From Phycisphaerales bacterium UBA2266 (GTDB taxonomy: Bacteria; Planctomycetota; Phycisphaerae; Sedimentisphaerales; Anaerobacaceae): a DNA stretch of 35,680 nt. Under the pieces are notes generated by a model. The model did no database searches. It was not told where the DNA came from and worked only from the letters and a program-made list of their open reading frames with translations. Both the position numbers and the translations under genes were made by a program. Shown here one piece after another: positions 17,204 through 30,599 of the stretch. Positions within the stretch are counted from its first letter, which is position 1; each line of letters opens with the position of its first letter. The stretch is taken from assembly GCA_002347125.1 (NCBI GenBank), contig DDXG01000361.1:1-35680 (forward strand), read 5' to 3'.

Positions 17204-18286
17204 TTAGAGTTCGAGCAGGAGCTTGTCCGGCTCTTCGATGTATTCCTTGATTCTTGTGAGAAAACCGATGGCCTCGCGGCCGTCGATGACTCGGTGGTCG
17301 TATGTCAGGGCGGCGTACATCATGGGGCGTGCTACGATGGCGTCGTCGACCACGACGGGCCGTCTCTTGATCGCGTGCATGCCGAGAATCGCCGTCTGCG
17401 GATAGGCCGGTATCGGCGTTGACATCAGCGACCCGAACACGCCGCCGTTGGTGATGGTGAAGGTCCCGCCCGTCAACTCCTCCGGGGCCAGTTTCTTCTC
17501 GCTCGCCCGCCTGGCCAGATCCGCGATGGCCGTCTCGATCTCGGCGAAGTGCATGCGGTCGGCGTCGCGTATCACCGGCACGATCAGACCGCCTTCGATT
17601 GCGACGGCCACTCCAATGTCATAGAAGCGGTGATAGATGATGTCGTCGCCGTCAACCCGGCTATTGAGCGCCGGGAACTCCTTGAGCGACTGGCAGACGG
17701 CCTTAACAAAGAAGGACATGAAACCAATTCGGATTCCGTGCTCCTTCTCGAACCGCTCCCTGTAATGGTGGCGGATATCGACCACCTTCCCCATATCGAT
17801 CTCGTTGAACGTCGTCAGGTGCGCCGCCTCACGGCGCGCCTGGACCAGACGCTCGGCCGTGCGCTTGCGGATGGCCGTCATGGGCACGCGCTCGAAATGA
17901 CGCTCCCCACGGCTCGCAGAAACAGGCGGGGTCACATGTTGCCGCCGTGGCGCGGCGGGCGGCGGTGCGGGCTCGGCGACGCGGGCTTGCGGCGCGGGCG
18001 ATGTCGCCGTCTCGTCTTTCTTCGGTTCGGGTGCCCTCTTGGGCGGCTCTCCACCCTCGCCGATCATCGCCACGGTCTGGCCGATCCGCACCCGGCTGCC
18101 TTCATCCACGAGGGTTTCGAGTACCCCGGCGGCCGGCGCGGGAATCTCCAGGACGGCTTTCTCCGTCTCCAATTCGAACAGGTTCTCCCCCTGCTCGACT
18201 CTGTCGCCGCTCTTCTTGAGCCATGAGACAATAGTCCCATCGGTGATGGATTCGCCGACGGAAGGCACTTTCACTTCGGTACTCAT
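17204..18286 (-). CDS. sucB: 2-oxoglutarate dehydrogenase E2 (dihydrolipoyl succinyltransferase), short form
   Basis: E2 forms the core of the 2-oxoglutarate dehydrogenase complex and passes succinyl from lipoyl to CoA. The protein has 360 residues. A lipoyl domain spans 1-77 with the lipoylated lysine K43 in ETEKAV. An Ala/Pro-rich linker covers about 78-130, and the acyltransferase domain runs from about 131 with the active-site HRVIDG at H331 and D335. No peripheral subunit-binding domain is visible between linker and catalytic domain, which explains its length against the usual 400 or so. ATG 18286 has AAGGAG upstream; the frame is open further, but MSTEVKVPSVGES is the expected N-terminus. 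It starts one base after the sucA stop. Confidence 0.93.
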   Translation of the reverse strand: MSTEVKVPSVGESITDGTIVSWLKKSGDRVEQGENLFELETEKAVLEIPAPAAGVLETLVDEGSRVRIGQTVAMIGEGGEPPKRAPEPKKDETATSPAPQARVAEPAPPPAAPRRQHVTPPVSASRGERHFERVPMTAIRKRTAERLVQARREAAHLTTFNEIDMGKVVDIRHHYRERFEKEHGIRIGFMSFFVKAVCQSLKEFPALNSRVDGDDIIYHRFYDIGVAVAIEGGLIVPVIRDADRMHFAEIETAIADLARRASEKKLAPEELTGGTFTITNGGVFGSLMSTPIPAYPQTAILGMHAIKRRPVVVDDAIVARPMMYAALTYDHRVIDGREAIGFLTRIKEYIEEPDKLLLEL

Positions 18287-18287
18287 A

Positions 18288-21076
<2,789 letters not shown>

Positions 21077-21080
<4 letters not shown>

Positions 21081-21927
21081 AGGGCCTCCGGTATCTGATC
21101 AGGACGTTCCACGACGACCACGCCTGCGCGGCGCAGGGCCTCGACCTTGGCCTCGGCGCCGCCGCTCCCGCCCGAAATAATGGCACCGGCGTGGCCCATG
21201 CGCTTGCCGGGCGGGGCGGTCCGTCCCGATATGAACGCCACGACGGGTTTGCTTACGTGCTCAGCGATGTAAGCGGCGGCGGCTTCCTCTTCCTCGCCGC
21301 CGATCTCGCCGATCAGCACGACGGCCTCGGTCTGCCCGTCGGCCTCGAACATCTCCAGCAGTTCGACAAACCCTGTGCCGACAATCGGGTCGCCGCCGAT
21401 GCCGACACACGTCGATTGTCCAAAGCCGCTTTCGGTCAGATCGTACACCACTTCGTAGGTCAGCGTGCCGCTACGGGAGATCACGCCCACGCCGCCGGGT
21501 GTATGGACATGGCCCGGCATGATTCCGGCCTTGCACTTGCCCGGCGAAATCAGGCCCGGAGAATTGGGACCGATCAACCGCACGCCTTTGGCCCGCAGGT
21601 CGTGGTAGAGGTCCACCATGTCGAGGACGGGAATGCCTTCGGTAATGCAGACAATCAGCGAGATGCCCGCATCCGCGCCCTCGCGGATGGCATCCGGCGC
21701 GAACCTTGCCGGGACGAACAGGACGGAGCAATCGGCTCCGGTCTGCTCGACGGCCTCGGCCACCGTATCGAACACCGGCAGCCTGCCCACCATCTGGCCG
21801 CCCTTACCCGGGGTCACACCGCCGCGGACCAGCGTGCCGTACTCGGCCATGGCCCTGGCATGGAATGAGCCGTCGCGCCCGGTGATGCCCTGCACGATGA
21901 CTCCTGTCCGCTCGTCCACCAGAATGC

Positions 21928-21931
<4 letters not shown>
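21077..21931 (-). CDS. sucD: Succinyl-CoA synthetase alpha subunit
   Basis: A 284-residue alpha subunit of succinyl-CoA synthetase, which makes ATP or GTP from succinyl-CoA. The CoA-binding fold opens with VIVQGITGRDGSFHA, and the phosphorylated histidine is H247 in GHAGAIISGGSGGAEAK. GPNSPGLISPGKCKAGIMPG and VGVISRSGTLTYE are further family stretches. I chose ATG 21931 because it matches the usual N-terminus and has a GAGGGA site upstream; the frame is open to 21955. It overlaps the sucC stop by four bases and the sucA start by four, within the minus-strand TCA cluster. Confidence 0.96.
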
Positions 21932-23062
<1,131 letters not shown>

Positions 23063-23076
<14 letters not shown>

Positions 23077-23794
23077 TGGCCTGCTCCTTGTGTCGTTGGA
23101 TTTCGCGCTTGGTCAGATTGATCAGTTTGGTCACTTTGATGCCGCGGGGACAGACCCGCGTGCACTCGAACCGGCTCTCGCAGGGCCATACGCCGTCAGG
23201 CCGGTCCAATACGTCCAATCGCGGCTGGACCCCACGGTCCCGGCTGTCGAATACAAACCGGGCCGCCTGCACCACCGCCGCCGGGCCGATGAACGGCTTG
23301 TGCTCCTGCCAGATGACCGGGCACGCCGAGTAGCAGGCTGCACAGAGGATGCACTTCGTCGGGTCGTCGATGACCTTGCGCTGCTCAGGGGTCTGGAGGT
23401 GCTCGGCCTTCTCGACCTCCTTCGCAGGCTCCAGGAACGGTCTGACCCGCCGGTAGGCGGCGAAGAAGGCATCGTAGTCAACCATCAGGTCACGCTGGAT
23501 GGGCAACGAGCGAAGCGGCTCGAACGTCACAACGGCCCCCTCTCCGGCCGCCACATCACGCACCAGCGTCTTGCAGGCCAGACGCTCGACGCCGTTGATC
23601 ATCATCGCATCCGACCCGCAGACGCCGTGGGCGCAGCTCTTGCGAAACGACAACGTCCCGTCCATCGTCCGCTTGATGTGCATCAGCGCATCGAGCACGC
23701 GATCCGTGGGATCGACATCAACGGCGAATTCCTGGAAGCGGGGCATGCTGTCGGCCTGGGGGTTGAATCGCTGTATTCTGAATGTAACCTTCAT
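23063..23794 (-). CDS. sdhB: Succinate dehydrogenase iron-sulfur subunit
   Basis: A 243-residue electron-transfer subunit of succinate dehydrogenase. The [2Fe-2S] ligands are C54, C59, D62 and C74 in SCAHGVCGSD and RLAC. The [4Fe-4S] and [3Fe-4S] centres are held by C148, C151, C154 and C158 (CILCAACYSACP) together with C205, C211 and C215 (PCESRFECTRVCPRG). I chose ATG 23794 because MKVTFRIQRF is the family N-terminus; the frame is open to 23923 inside sdhA. It starts 17 bases after the sdhA stop. No sdhC or sdhD membrane anchor lies in the cluster. Confidence 0.95.
23084..23089 (-). promoter_or_regulatory. Shine-Dalgarno site that decides the sucC start
   Basis: AAGGAG on the minus strand, inside the end of sdhB, is 7 bases upstream of the ATC at 23076-23074 and about 37 bases upstream of the alternative TTG at 23046. 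The spacing supports initiation at ATC. Confidence 0.6.
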
Positions 23795-23811
23795 AGCCGT
23801 TCCAGTCGCTG

Positions 23812-25578
23812 TCAATAGGCGCGCGGCCCAGGCGCCCAGATGGACAAGTCGACGCCCTTCGAGCCCAGCCGCACGCTTGATGCGGCCGAATCGTCCAGCC
23901 ACGCGAGAGTATGCTTGAGACAATTTTCATCATCGCGGTCGGGATAGTCCTGACGGGCATGGGCCCCGCGACTCTCGCGACGGGCCTCGGCACAGACCGC
24001 GGTGACAAGGGCCATGTCCAGGAGGTTTCGCAGTTCCAGCAACTCCAGCAGACCCGTATTGTAGAGGCAGTTGGCGTCATCGATGCCAAGGTCGCGGGCC
24101 TGCAAACGCAGGGCCTGGAGATTCCCGATCGCAGCGGCCATGCCGTCGCCCCGGCGATATATCCCCACCGAGTCCATCATAAGGTCCTGCATTGTCCGGC
24201 GGATACACTCGGCCCGGCCGTTACCGCTCTGGCCGCCCCGGAGCCCCTCGACCAGTTCTTCAGTATACTCGCTTGCGTCGGGCGGACAGGTCGGCGTATC
24301 CGCTTGCTGGATGAACTGAGCCATGTGTCGCCCCGCCCGTCGCCCGAAGACAATCAGATCCACCAGGCTGTTGGTCCCCAGTCGGTTCGCCCCGTGGACC
24401 GAGACGCAGGCACACTCTCCGGCGGCATAGAGACCCTCGTATATACCCTCTTCGCCGTCGGCGACAACACGCCCGTCCAGGTCGGTGGGAATACCGCCCA
24501 TCGCATAGTGCGCGGTCGGTTGCACGGGTATCGGGGCATCGGCCGGGTCCAGACCCAGATAGGTCTTGCAGAAATCGCGTATGTCGGGCAGCTTCCGGGA
24601 CAGGACGTCGGCCCCGAGACCCGTTGCATCAAGCAGAAGGTGGTCATCGGCCCCGGCGTCGCCCATTATCCCGCGGCCGGCGCGGATTTCCATCACCATA
24701 CACCTGGCGATGATGTCGCGGGGCGCCAGGTCGAGCATCGTCGGGGCGTATCGTTCCATGAACCGATCGCCCGTGGCGTTCCGCAATATGCCCCCCTCGC
24801 CGCGAACGGCCTCGCTGATGAGGATTCCCATCCCGCGAATGCCCGTTGGATGGAACTGGAAGAACTCCATATCCTCCAGGGGCACACCCCGGCGGGCCAG
24901 CACCGCCGGCCCATCGCCGGTGTTGGCGTAGGCGTTGCTCGTCGTGCGGAACATCCTGCCAGAACCGCCGGTGGCGATCAGAACCGCTTTGGTATGGAAC
25001 ACATGCACGTCGCCGGTCGCCAGTTCCACCGCCACAACTCCGGCGCACGTTCGGCCGTCAATCAATACGTCCACGAGCTGAAACTCGTCGAAGAATGAGA
25101 CGTCGTTCTTGATGCACTGCTGGTAGAGCGTCTGGAGAATCATGTGGCCGGTTCGGTCGGCCGCGTAACAGGCCCGGCGCACCGGGGCTTCGCCGAAATT
25201 GCGTGTGTGGCCTCCGAATCGCCGCTGGTCGATGCGTCCATCAGGCGTTCGATTGAACGGCAGACCGCGATTCTCAAGCTCATAGACGGCCTGTACGGCG
25301 TCCTCGGCCAGGATCCTGGCCGCCTGCTGGTCCACAAGGTAATCGCCGCCCTTGACGGTATCGAAAGCGTGCCACTGAGGCTGGTCCTCCTCGACATTGC
25401 CCAGGGCCGCCCCGATGCCGCCTTGCGCGGTCCCGGTGTGGCTTCGGATCGGCAGGAGTTTGGAGAGCACTGCAATCCGGGAGCCGGGTAATCGGCCGGC
25501 CTCCAGCGCCGCGTAGAGCCCCGCCCCGCCGGCGCCGACGACCAGCGCATCGAACTGGTGCCTTGTGACGCCGCTCAT
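23812..25578 (-). CDS. sdhA: Succinate dehydrogenase flavoprotein subunit
   Basis: A 588-residue flavoprotein that oxidises succinate to fumarate. FAD binding is shown by ALVVGAGGAGLYAALEAG (11-28), the covalent-flavin His H47 in SHTGTAQGG, and VLIATGGSGRMF. Substrate and active-site stretches are EFFQFHPTGI, FGGHTRNFGEAPVRR, HYAMGGIPTD and HGANRLGTNSLVDL. Length and motifs match the succinate dehydrogenase/fumarate reductase family; pairing with sdhB and the TCA genes argues for succinate oxidation. The start overlaps the acn stop by four bases (ATGA). Confidence 0.95.
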   Translation of the reverse strand: MSGVTRHQFDALVVGAGGAGLYAALEAGRLPGSRIAVLSKLLPIRSHTGTAQGGIGAALGNVEEDQPQWHAFDTVKGGDYLVDQQAARILAEDAVQAVYELENRGLPFNRTPDGRIDQRRFGGHTRNFGEAPVRRACYAADRTGHMILQTLYQQCIKNDVSFFDEFQLVDVLIDGRTCAGVVAVELATGDVHVFHTKAVLIATGGSGRMFRTTSNAYANTGDGPAVLARRGVPLEDMEFFQFHPTGIRGMGILISEAVRGEGGILRNATGDRFMERYAPTMLDLAPRDIIARCMVMEIRAGRGIMGDAGADDHLLLDATGLGADVLSRKLPDIRDFCKTYLGLDPADAPIPVQPTAHYAMGGIPTDLDGRVVADGEEGIYEGLYAAGECACVSVHGANRLGTNSLVDLIVFGRRAGRHMAQFIQQADTPTCPPDASEYTEELVEGLRGGQSGNGRAECIRRTMQDLMMDSVGIYRRGDGMAAAIGNLQALRLQARDLGIDDANCLYNTGLLELLELRNLLDMALVTAVCAEARRESRGAHARQDYPDRDDENCLKHTLAWLDDSAASSVRLGSKGVDLSIWAPGPRAY

Positions 25579-27518
25579 TGGGCCTCCCGAAGTCCGTCGT
25601 CGGTCTTCGTGGCGAGGTTCAACATGCCGCCGGCCAGGAGGATTCGTCGCTGACGCTCCGATACGTCGAGGGAGGTCATTATGGTTCTGCCTCCGACATG
25701 GATGGGTATCCGGCCTTGGCCGGCGGCAATGGCGCGACGGACGCCCGTGATAGTGACCGTATCGCCCTGCTCGATGGCGCCGTAATCATCCGGATTCACA
25801 AAGACCAGCGGCAGAATCCCGAAGTTGACCAAGTTCGCCTTGTGGATGCGGGCGAACCCCTTGGCGATCTTCGCCCGGACGCCCAAGTATCGCGGGGCCA
25901 GTGCGGCGTGCTCGCGGGATGACCCTTGGCCGTAGTTCTCACCGCCGACGACAATTCCGTTGCCTGCGGCCCTGGCCCGCGCCGAGAAACCCGCATCGAT
26001 GACCTCAAACACGAATTCGCTGATGGCCGGAATATTGCTGCGATAGGGCAATACGCGGCTTCCGGCGGGCATGATGATGTCGGTGCTCACGTTGTCCTCG
26101 ACCTTGATCAGAACCGTCGCCTCCAGTGTCTCGTCAAGGGCCGGGAAGTGAGGCAGGGGTCGGATGTTGGGCCCGCGGATGATCTGCACCTGCGAGCCAT
26201 CGGACGGCGGCTGGATGAACCATTCGGGTCTGAACTTGAACCGGTTCGGATAGGTAATCGTCGGCGCTTCGCCCAGAGTCCGCGGGTCGGTGATCCTGCC
26301 CGCCAGGGCCGAGGCTGCGGCCGTCTCCGGCGAACACAAGTAGACATGGTCGTCCTGGGCGCCGCTGCGGCCCTTGAAATTGCGAGGGAATGTCCGCAGC
26401 GACACCGTTCCCGTCGCGGGGGCCTGGCCCATTCCGATGCACCCCAAGCAGCCGGACTCGTGAATCCGGGCCCCCGCCTCCAGAAGCGCCGTCGCCCCGC
26501 CGGCGGCGACGATGTTGTCGTAGGTCTGGCGGCTGCCCGTGTTGATCTCGAAGCTGACGTTTGGATGCCGCATCTTGCCCTCGACCATCTTCGCCGCGAC
26601 CATGAAGTCCCTGTAGCTGCCGTTGCAGGATGAACCGATGATCACCTGCTGAACCTCGATATCCGACAGATCGCGCGCCGGCCTGACATTGTCGGGATTG
26701 TGGGGACAGGCGACCATCGGCTCGATGACTCCCAGGTCGATTTCAGTCGTCTCGTCCCACTGGGGATTTGGTCCGGTCCCGATCTCGGACCATGCGTCCT
26801 CCCGCCCGTTGCGGGCCAGCTCCTTCCGCGTAACCTCATCCGACGGGAAGATCGCGGCCGTCAGTCCCATGTCCACCGCCATATTCGCCACCGTCGCGCG
26901 GGCCGCCATGTCCATGTTGGCCACGCCGGGTCCGAAGAACTCCATGATCTTGCCCACGCCGGCCTTGCAGGAGAACCGCCGCAGCAGTTCCAGGATCAGG
27001 TCTTTGCCCGAGACGAACGGCTGGAATGCGCCCTCCACGTACACGCCCCATACCTTCGGCACGGTGATGTGGTAGGGATGCCCCGCCATAGCCATCGCCA
27101 CCTCGACGCCCCCGGCGCCCATCGCCAACATGCCCAGGCAGCCGCCGGTGGTCGTATGACTGTCGGCGCCGAGCAGCGTTTGCCCCGGAACCCCGAATCG
27201 CTGGCGGTGCACGTGGTGCGAGACGCCGTTGCCGGGCGGGGAGAAGATCACGCCGAACTTCGCGGCACAGGACTGGAGGAATCGGTGGTCGTCGGCGTTG
27301 CGCGAGTCGGTCTGGATGATGTTGTGATCGACATAGCTGACGGCCACCTTCGGCTTGACGCGCGGCAGCCCGAGCGACTCGAATTCCAGAAAGACCATGG
27401 TGCCCGTGGCATCCTGGGCCAGCGTCTGATCGATGCGGATGCCGATCTCGCGGCCGGCGGAAAGACCGCCCTCGATCAAATGCGATTCGAGTATTCGTTC
27501 GGCAATTGTACCCTTCAT
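25575..27518 (-). CDS. acn: Aconitate hydratase, short form
   Basis: A 647-residue aconitase, interconverting citrate and isocitrate through a [4Fe-4S] cluster. The cluster cysteines are C298 (GSSCNGS), C357 and C360 (GCLGCIGMG). Substrate-binding stretches GADSHTTTGGCLGMLAMGAGG (118-138) and GENYGQGSSREHAAL are present, the latter in the C-terminal swivelling domain. The length is close to the compact monofunctional type rather than the 750-900-residue AcnA/AcnB forms. Homoaconitase or isopropylmalate isomerase are related, but the TCA context makes aconitase most likely. The gene starts 57 bases after the fumC stop and overlaps sdhA by four bases. Confidence 0.93.
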   Translation of the reverse strand: MKGTIAERILESHLIEGGLSAGREIGIRIDQTLAQDATGTMVFLEFESLGLPRVKPKVAVSYVDHNIIQTDSRNADDHRFLQSCAAKFGVIFSPPGNGVSHHVHRQRFGVPGQTLLGADSHTTTGGCLGMLAMGAGGVEVAMAMAGHPYHITVPKVWGVYVEGAFQPFVSGKDLILELLRRFSCKAGVGKIMEFFGPGVANMDMAARATVANMAVDMGLTAAIFPSDEVTRKELARNGREDAWSEIGTGPNPQWDETTEIDLGVIEPMVACPHNPDNVRPARDLSDIEVQQVIIGSSCNGSYRDFMVAAKMVEGKMRHPNVSFEINTGSRQTYDNIVAAGGATALLEAGARIHESGCLGCIGMGQAPATGTVSLRTFPRNFKGRSGAQDDHVYLCSPETAAASALAGRITDPRTLGEAPTITYPNRFKFRPEWFIQPPSDGSQVQIIRGPNIRPLPHFPALDETLEATVLIKVEDNVSTDIIMPAGSRVLPYRSNIPAISEFVFEVIDAGFSARARAAGNGIVVGGENYGQGSSREHAALAPRYLGVRAKIAKGFARIHKANLVNFGILPLVFVNPDDYGAIEQGDTVTITGVRRAIAAGQGRIPIHVGGRTIMTSLDVSERQRRILLAGGMLNLATKTDDGLREAQ

Positions 27519-27575
27519 AACGCCGCCCCCGCCCGTCTGCGGGCTTCTATGTCATATTCGCGGCCGGCCTGAGAT

Positions 27576-28967
27576 TCATTCCCGCGGCCCCGCCATCTTG
27601 TCAGGGACCACGATTCGATCAAACTCTTCGCTTGTCAGATGCCCCAGCGCCACGGCCGCCTCCCTGAGAGTCGTGCCTTCGGCATGGGCCTTGCCGGCGA
27701 TCTGCGCGGCCTTGTCATAGCCAATGTGCGGACTCAGTGCCGTCACCAGCATCAGAGATCGGTCCACATAGCGGGAAATCACGTCTTCGTTCGGCTCTAT
27801 GCCCGCGACGCACCTCCGCGCGAAGCCGGAACAGCCGTCGGCCAGCAGCCGCACGGATTGCAGCAGGTTGTAGATGATAACCGGCTTGTACACATTCAAT
27901 TCAAAGTTGCCCGATGCCCCGGCGAAGGCGATGGCGGCGTCATTGCCCATGACCTGCACGGCGATCATCGTCAGCGCCTCGCACTGCGTCGGATTGACCT
28001 TGCCGGGCATGATGGAACTGCCCGGCTCGTTGGCGGGCAGACGAATCTCCCCGATGCCGCATCGTGGGCCGGACGCCAGCCAGCGAACGTCGTTGGCCAC
28101 TTTCATCAGCGAGACCGCCAGCGTCTTGAGCGCACCGCTGGTTTCCACCATGGCGTCATGGGCGGCGAGGGCCTCGAACTTATTGGCCGCTGTAACAAAC
28201 GGCAGACCCGTCAATTCGGCGATCCTTTGCGCCGCGCGGCGGGCAAACCGCGGGTGGGCGTTGAGCCCCGTTCCGACGGCCGTGCCGCCCAGGGCCAACT
28301 CGTACAACCTGGGCAGGCACTGGGCGATCCGCTCTCGGCCCCGCTCGGCCTGCACGGCATAGCCGGAGAACTCCTGGCCGAGGGTCATCGGCACGGCGTC
28401 CATCAGATGCGTGCGGCCGATCTTCACTATGTCGGAGAAGGCCCGGGACTTCTCGTGCAACAACTCCGCCAACGCCCCCACGGCCGGCAACAGACGCTGC
28501 GTAATCATCTGGGCGGCCGCGATGTGCATGGCGGTGGGAAAAGCGTCGTTCGACGACTGGGACATGTTGACATGGTCGTTGGGATGGACCGGCTGCTTGC
28601 TGCCAACCACCCCGCCGGCCAACTCGATGGAGCGATTGGCGAGGACCTCGTTGACGTTCATGTTGGTCTGCGTGCCGCTGCCGGTCTGCCAGACCCTCAG
28701 CGGGAACTGGTCGTCGAGCTTGCCGGCCAGGACGTCATCGGCCGCGCGGACAATCCACTCCGCCTTGTCGCGATCCAGCAGGCCCAATTCCAGATTGACC
28801 TGGGCGGCGGCCTTCTTCAACACGGCGAACGCGGTCACCAGTTCCCGAGGCATGGTTTCGTCGCCGATAGCGAAATTCTCCAGCGAACGGGCCGTCTGTG
28901 CGCCATAGTAGGCCCCCTGCGGGACCTTCACCTCGCCCAACGAATCTTTTTCCGTCCTGAACGCCAT
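27576..28967 (-). CDS. fumC: Fumarate hydratase class II
   Basis: A 463-residue class II (oxygen-stable, iron-free) fumarase, converting fumarate to malate. The family signature GSSIMPGKVNP is clear, with GRTHLMDAVPMTLGQEFSGYA (catalytic His), SGSGTQTNMNVNEVLANR-like TGSGTQTNMN, and MSQSSNDAFPTAMHIA. I chose ATG 28967 (MAFRTEKDSLGEV) because it gives the standard N-terminus and length; the ribosome-binding site is weak. The frame is open to 29036. It is the first gene of the minus-strand TCA cluster and diverges from the universal stress protein gene across about 200 bases, where I see no convincing promoter in either direction. Confidence 0.95.
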   Translation of the reverse strand: MAFRTEKDSLGEVKVPQGAYYGAQTARSLENFAIGDETMPRELVTAFAVLKKAAAQVNLELGLLDRDKAEWIVRAADDVLAGKLDDQFPLRVWQTGSGTQTNMNVNEVLANRSIELAGGVVGSKQPVHPNDHVNMSQSSNDAFPTAMHIAAAQMITQRLLPAVGALAELLHEKSRAFSDIVKIGRTHLMDAVPMTLGQEFSGYAVQAERGRERIAQCLPRLYELALGGTAVGTGLNAHPRFARRAAQRIAELTGLPFVTAANKFEALAAHDAMVETSGALKTLAVSLMKVANDVRWLASGPRCGIGEIRLPANEPGSSIMPGKVNPTQCEALTMIAVQVMGNDAAIAFAGASGNFELNVYKPVIIYNLLQSVRLLADGCSGFARRCVAGIEPNEDVISRYVDRSLMLVTALSPHIGYDKAAQIAGKAHAEGTTLREAAVALGHLTSEEFDRIVVPDKMAGPRE

Positions 28968-29166
28968 TGGACCCGGCAGCCTACCACAAAAGGCGAGGTT
29001 CATCCATAGGGAAAACCCGCAAAAAAACAAGGGCATTCCCCTATCGACGCTGCCGCCGCGGTAGTTTCAACTTGCACGAGCCGTGCTTATCTGATTAGCT
29101 GTATGCCGACGCCCGCGGCCGGCTCTCGAAAAGGCGTTCGAACCGTGACAGTGGAGGTTATCCGGC

Positions 29167-30393
29167 ATGTACGAGCACATCCTTGTGGCAATTGACGGAT
29201 CGCAGCCATCCCGAAGCGCCGGCGGTGCGGCGATGACGGCGGCCCGTGCGACAGGCGCCCGGATCACGGTGTGCCATGTCTACGGGGTGGATATCCACCG
29301 CCGTCGGTTCATGGATATGGAGCCGGGGCTGCCGGAGAAATACCGACGGGAGGACTCGCTCTGCGAGTTGCGGACCGCCCACGACAGGCTCATGGATGAG
29401 GGTTTTCGCGCGCTGTCGGCCGGATACGTCGAGCAGTTCGTCCAGGACTGTCGCGACGCCGGGGTGAACGTCGAAGCGGCCGCCGTCCAGGGAAGAAGCT
29501 ACGCGGGCATCCTGCAGTTGGCTCGCAGCCGCGGGGTGGATCTGATCGCCCTCGGAGCCGTGGGCATCGGGACCCTGGGCGACGGCGTGCTCGGAGGCAC
29601 GGCCGGCCGGGTGCTGCACGCGGCCCCATGTGACCTTCTGGTGGCCCGCTGCGACCCGGGCCCGGGCCCGATCCTGGCGGGCGTCGACGGCAGTGAGCAG
29701 GCTCTCAAGGCCGTGGATAAGGCCGCCGCCCTGGGCCGGGCCATGGGGAAACCCGTTCGGATCGCCGCTGTCTATGACCCCTATTTCCACACGCATGTCT
29801 TTCACGTGATGGCCGGATCGCTGTCCACTCATCGTCAGGAGCAGGTGGGGCTGGCTGCACAGGAGAAACTGCACGACGACATCATCAACGAAGGTCTGGG
29901 GAAGCTCTATCGGGACTTCCTCGAAGAGGCCCGTGTACGAGCCGCCAGGACGACGAACGATCCGACCACGGTCCTGCTGAAAGGCAAAGCCTATCACGCC
30001 ATCAACCTCCATGCGGAGCAATGCCGGGCCGATTGGGTCGTCGTCGGGCGGCATGGACACCATCGCCAGGCCGATTCACAACTGGGGTCAAATACCGAGA
30101 CCGTAGTGCGAAGATGCCAAGCCAATGTCCTCGTTGTCGGGGGCATTGAGAATATCGGCGACGTTCCGGCCCCCGCGACCGATCACGCCGAGACCGTGGT
30201 GTCGACGCCGGCCCTGGCGTGGGATACCGATGCCGAGGCCCGGCTGCAGCGCGTGCCGTCCTTCGTCCGAGCGATGGCCCGCCGGGCCGTGGAGGACGCG
30301 GTCCGGGAATCGGGGCACGGCCGTGTAACAGTCGGTGATTTTGACGAGATGGCCTCGCGTTTCGGCATGGGCCGGCCGGGAGGGGCCTCATGA
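29167..30393 (+). CDS. Tandem universal stress protein with C-terminal PCP_red-like domain
   Basis: A 408-residue protein with two UspA domains (about 1-162 and 167-326) and a third small domain. Each Usp domain ends in an ATP-binding-type Gly motif: GAVGIGTLGDGVLGGTAGRVL (130-150) and GRHGHHRQADSQLGSNTETVV (294-314). After an Ala/Pro linker, residues 352-396 (WDTDAEARLQRVPSFVRAM and RRAVEDAVRESGHGRVTV) match the pattern of the PCP_red domain known from the C-terminus of the ChlB/BchB protochlorophyllide reductase subunit. The role in non-photosynthetic proteins is unclear, perhaps redox or DNA related. GGAGG lies 9 bases before the ATG. Its stop overlaps the next start (ATGA), and an ABC transporter follows. 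Confidence 0.88.
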   Translation: MYEHILVAIDGSQPSRSAGGAAMTAARATGARITVCHVYGVDIHRRRFMDMEPGLPEKYRREDSLCELRTAHDRLMDEGFRALSAGYVEQFVQDCRDAGVNVEAAAVQGRSYAGILQLARSRGVDLIALGAVGIGTLGDGVLGGTAGRVLHAAPCDLLVARCDPGPGPILAGVDGSEQALKAVDKAAALGRAMGKPVRIAAVYDPYFHTHVFHVMAGSLSTHRQEQVGLAAQEKLHDDIINEGLGKLYRDFLEEARVRAARTTNDPTTVLLKGKAYHAINLHAEQCRADWVVVGRHGHHRQADSQLGSNTETVVRRCQANVLVVGGIENIGDVPAPATDHAETVVSTPALAWDTDAEARLQRVPSFVRAMARRAVEDAVRESGHGRVTVGDFDEMASRFGMGRPGGAS

Positions 30394-30593
30394 GCGGCGA
30401 GCCACCGGCCGAGTCGGTCACACTGCGCAACCGCAAGCCCCTGGCGCCGCCTTTCCACCGCCATATCGCCCGGTCAAGACTGATGGACCACATTTGCCAA
30501 GTCGGCGACCGGGTGGTTGTCTACGACGTTGTCGCCACCCGGCCACAGGGCCCCGTCCGCGTGACGGCGGCCACCCAGTTGGAGTTCGAGTAG
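30390..30593 (+). CDS. Small hypothetical protein in the Usp-ABC operon
   Basis: A 67-residue soluble protein with no recognised domain. The first half is basic and Pro-rich (LRNRKPLAPPFHRHIARSR). The second half looks like a few beta strands (VGDRVVVYDVVATR then VRVTAATQLEFE). The start overlaps the stress protein stop by four bases (ATGA) and the stop lies six bases before the ABC ATPase start, so it is very probably translated within the operon. It could be a small accessory or regulator; nothing more can be said. Confidence 0.6.
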   Translation: MSGEPPAESVTLRNRKPLAPPFHRHIARSRLMDHICQVGDRVVVYDVVATRPQGPVRVTAATQLEFE

Positions 30594-30599
30594 GCTGCA

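Noticed and set aside
27639..29009. 456-codon plus-strand frame opposite fumC
   Set aside because: Shadow of fumC, whose signature sequence is intact on the minus strand.
28968..29166. Promoters in the divergent fumC/stress-protein gap
   Set aside because: Pairs such as TTGCAC with TTAGCT, or TTGTTT with TATGGA on the minus strand, match too poorly to call, although promoters must lie here.
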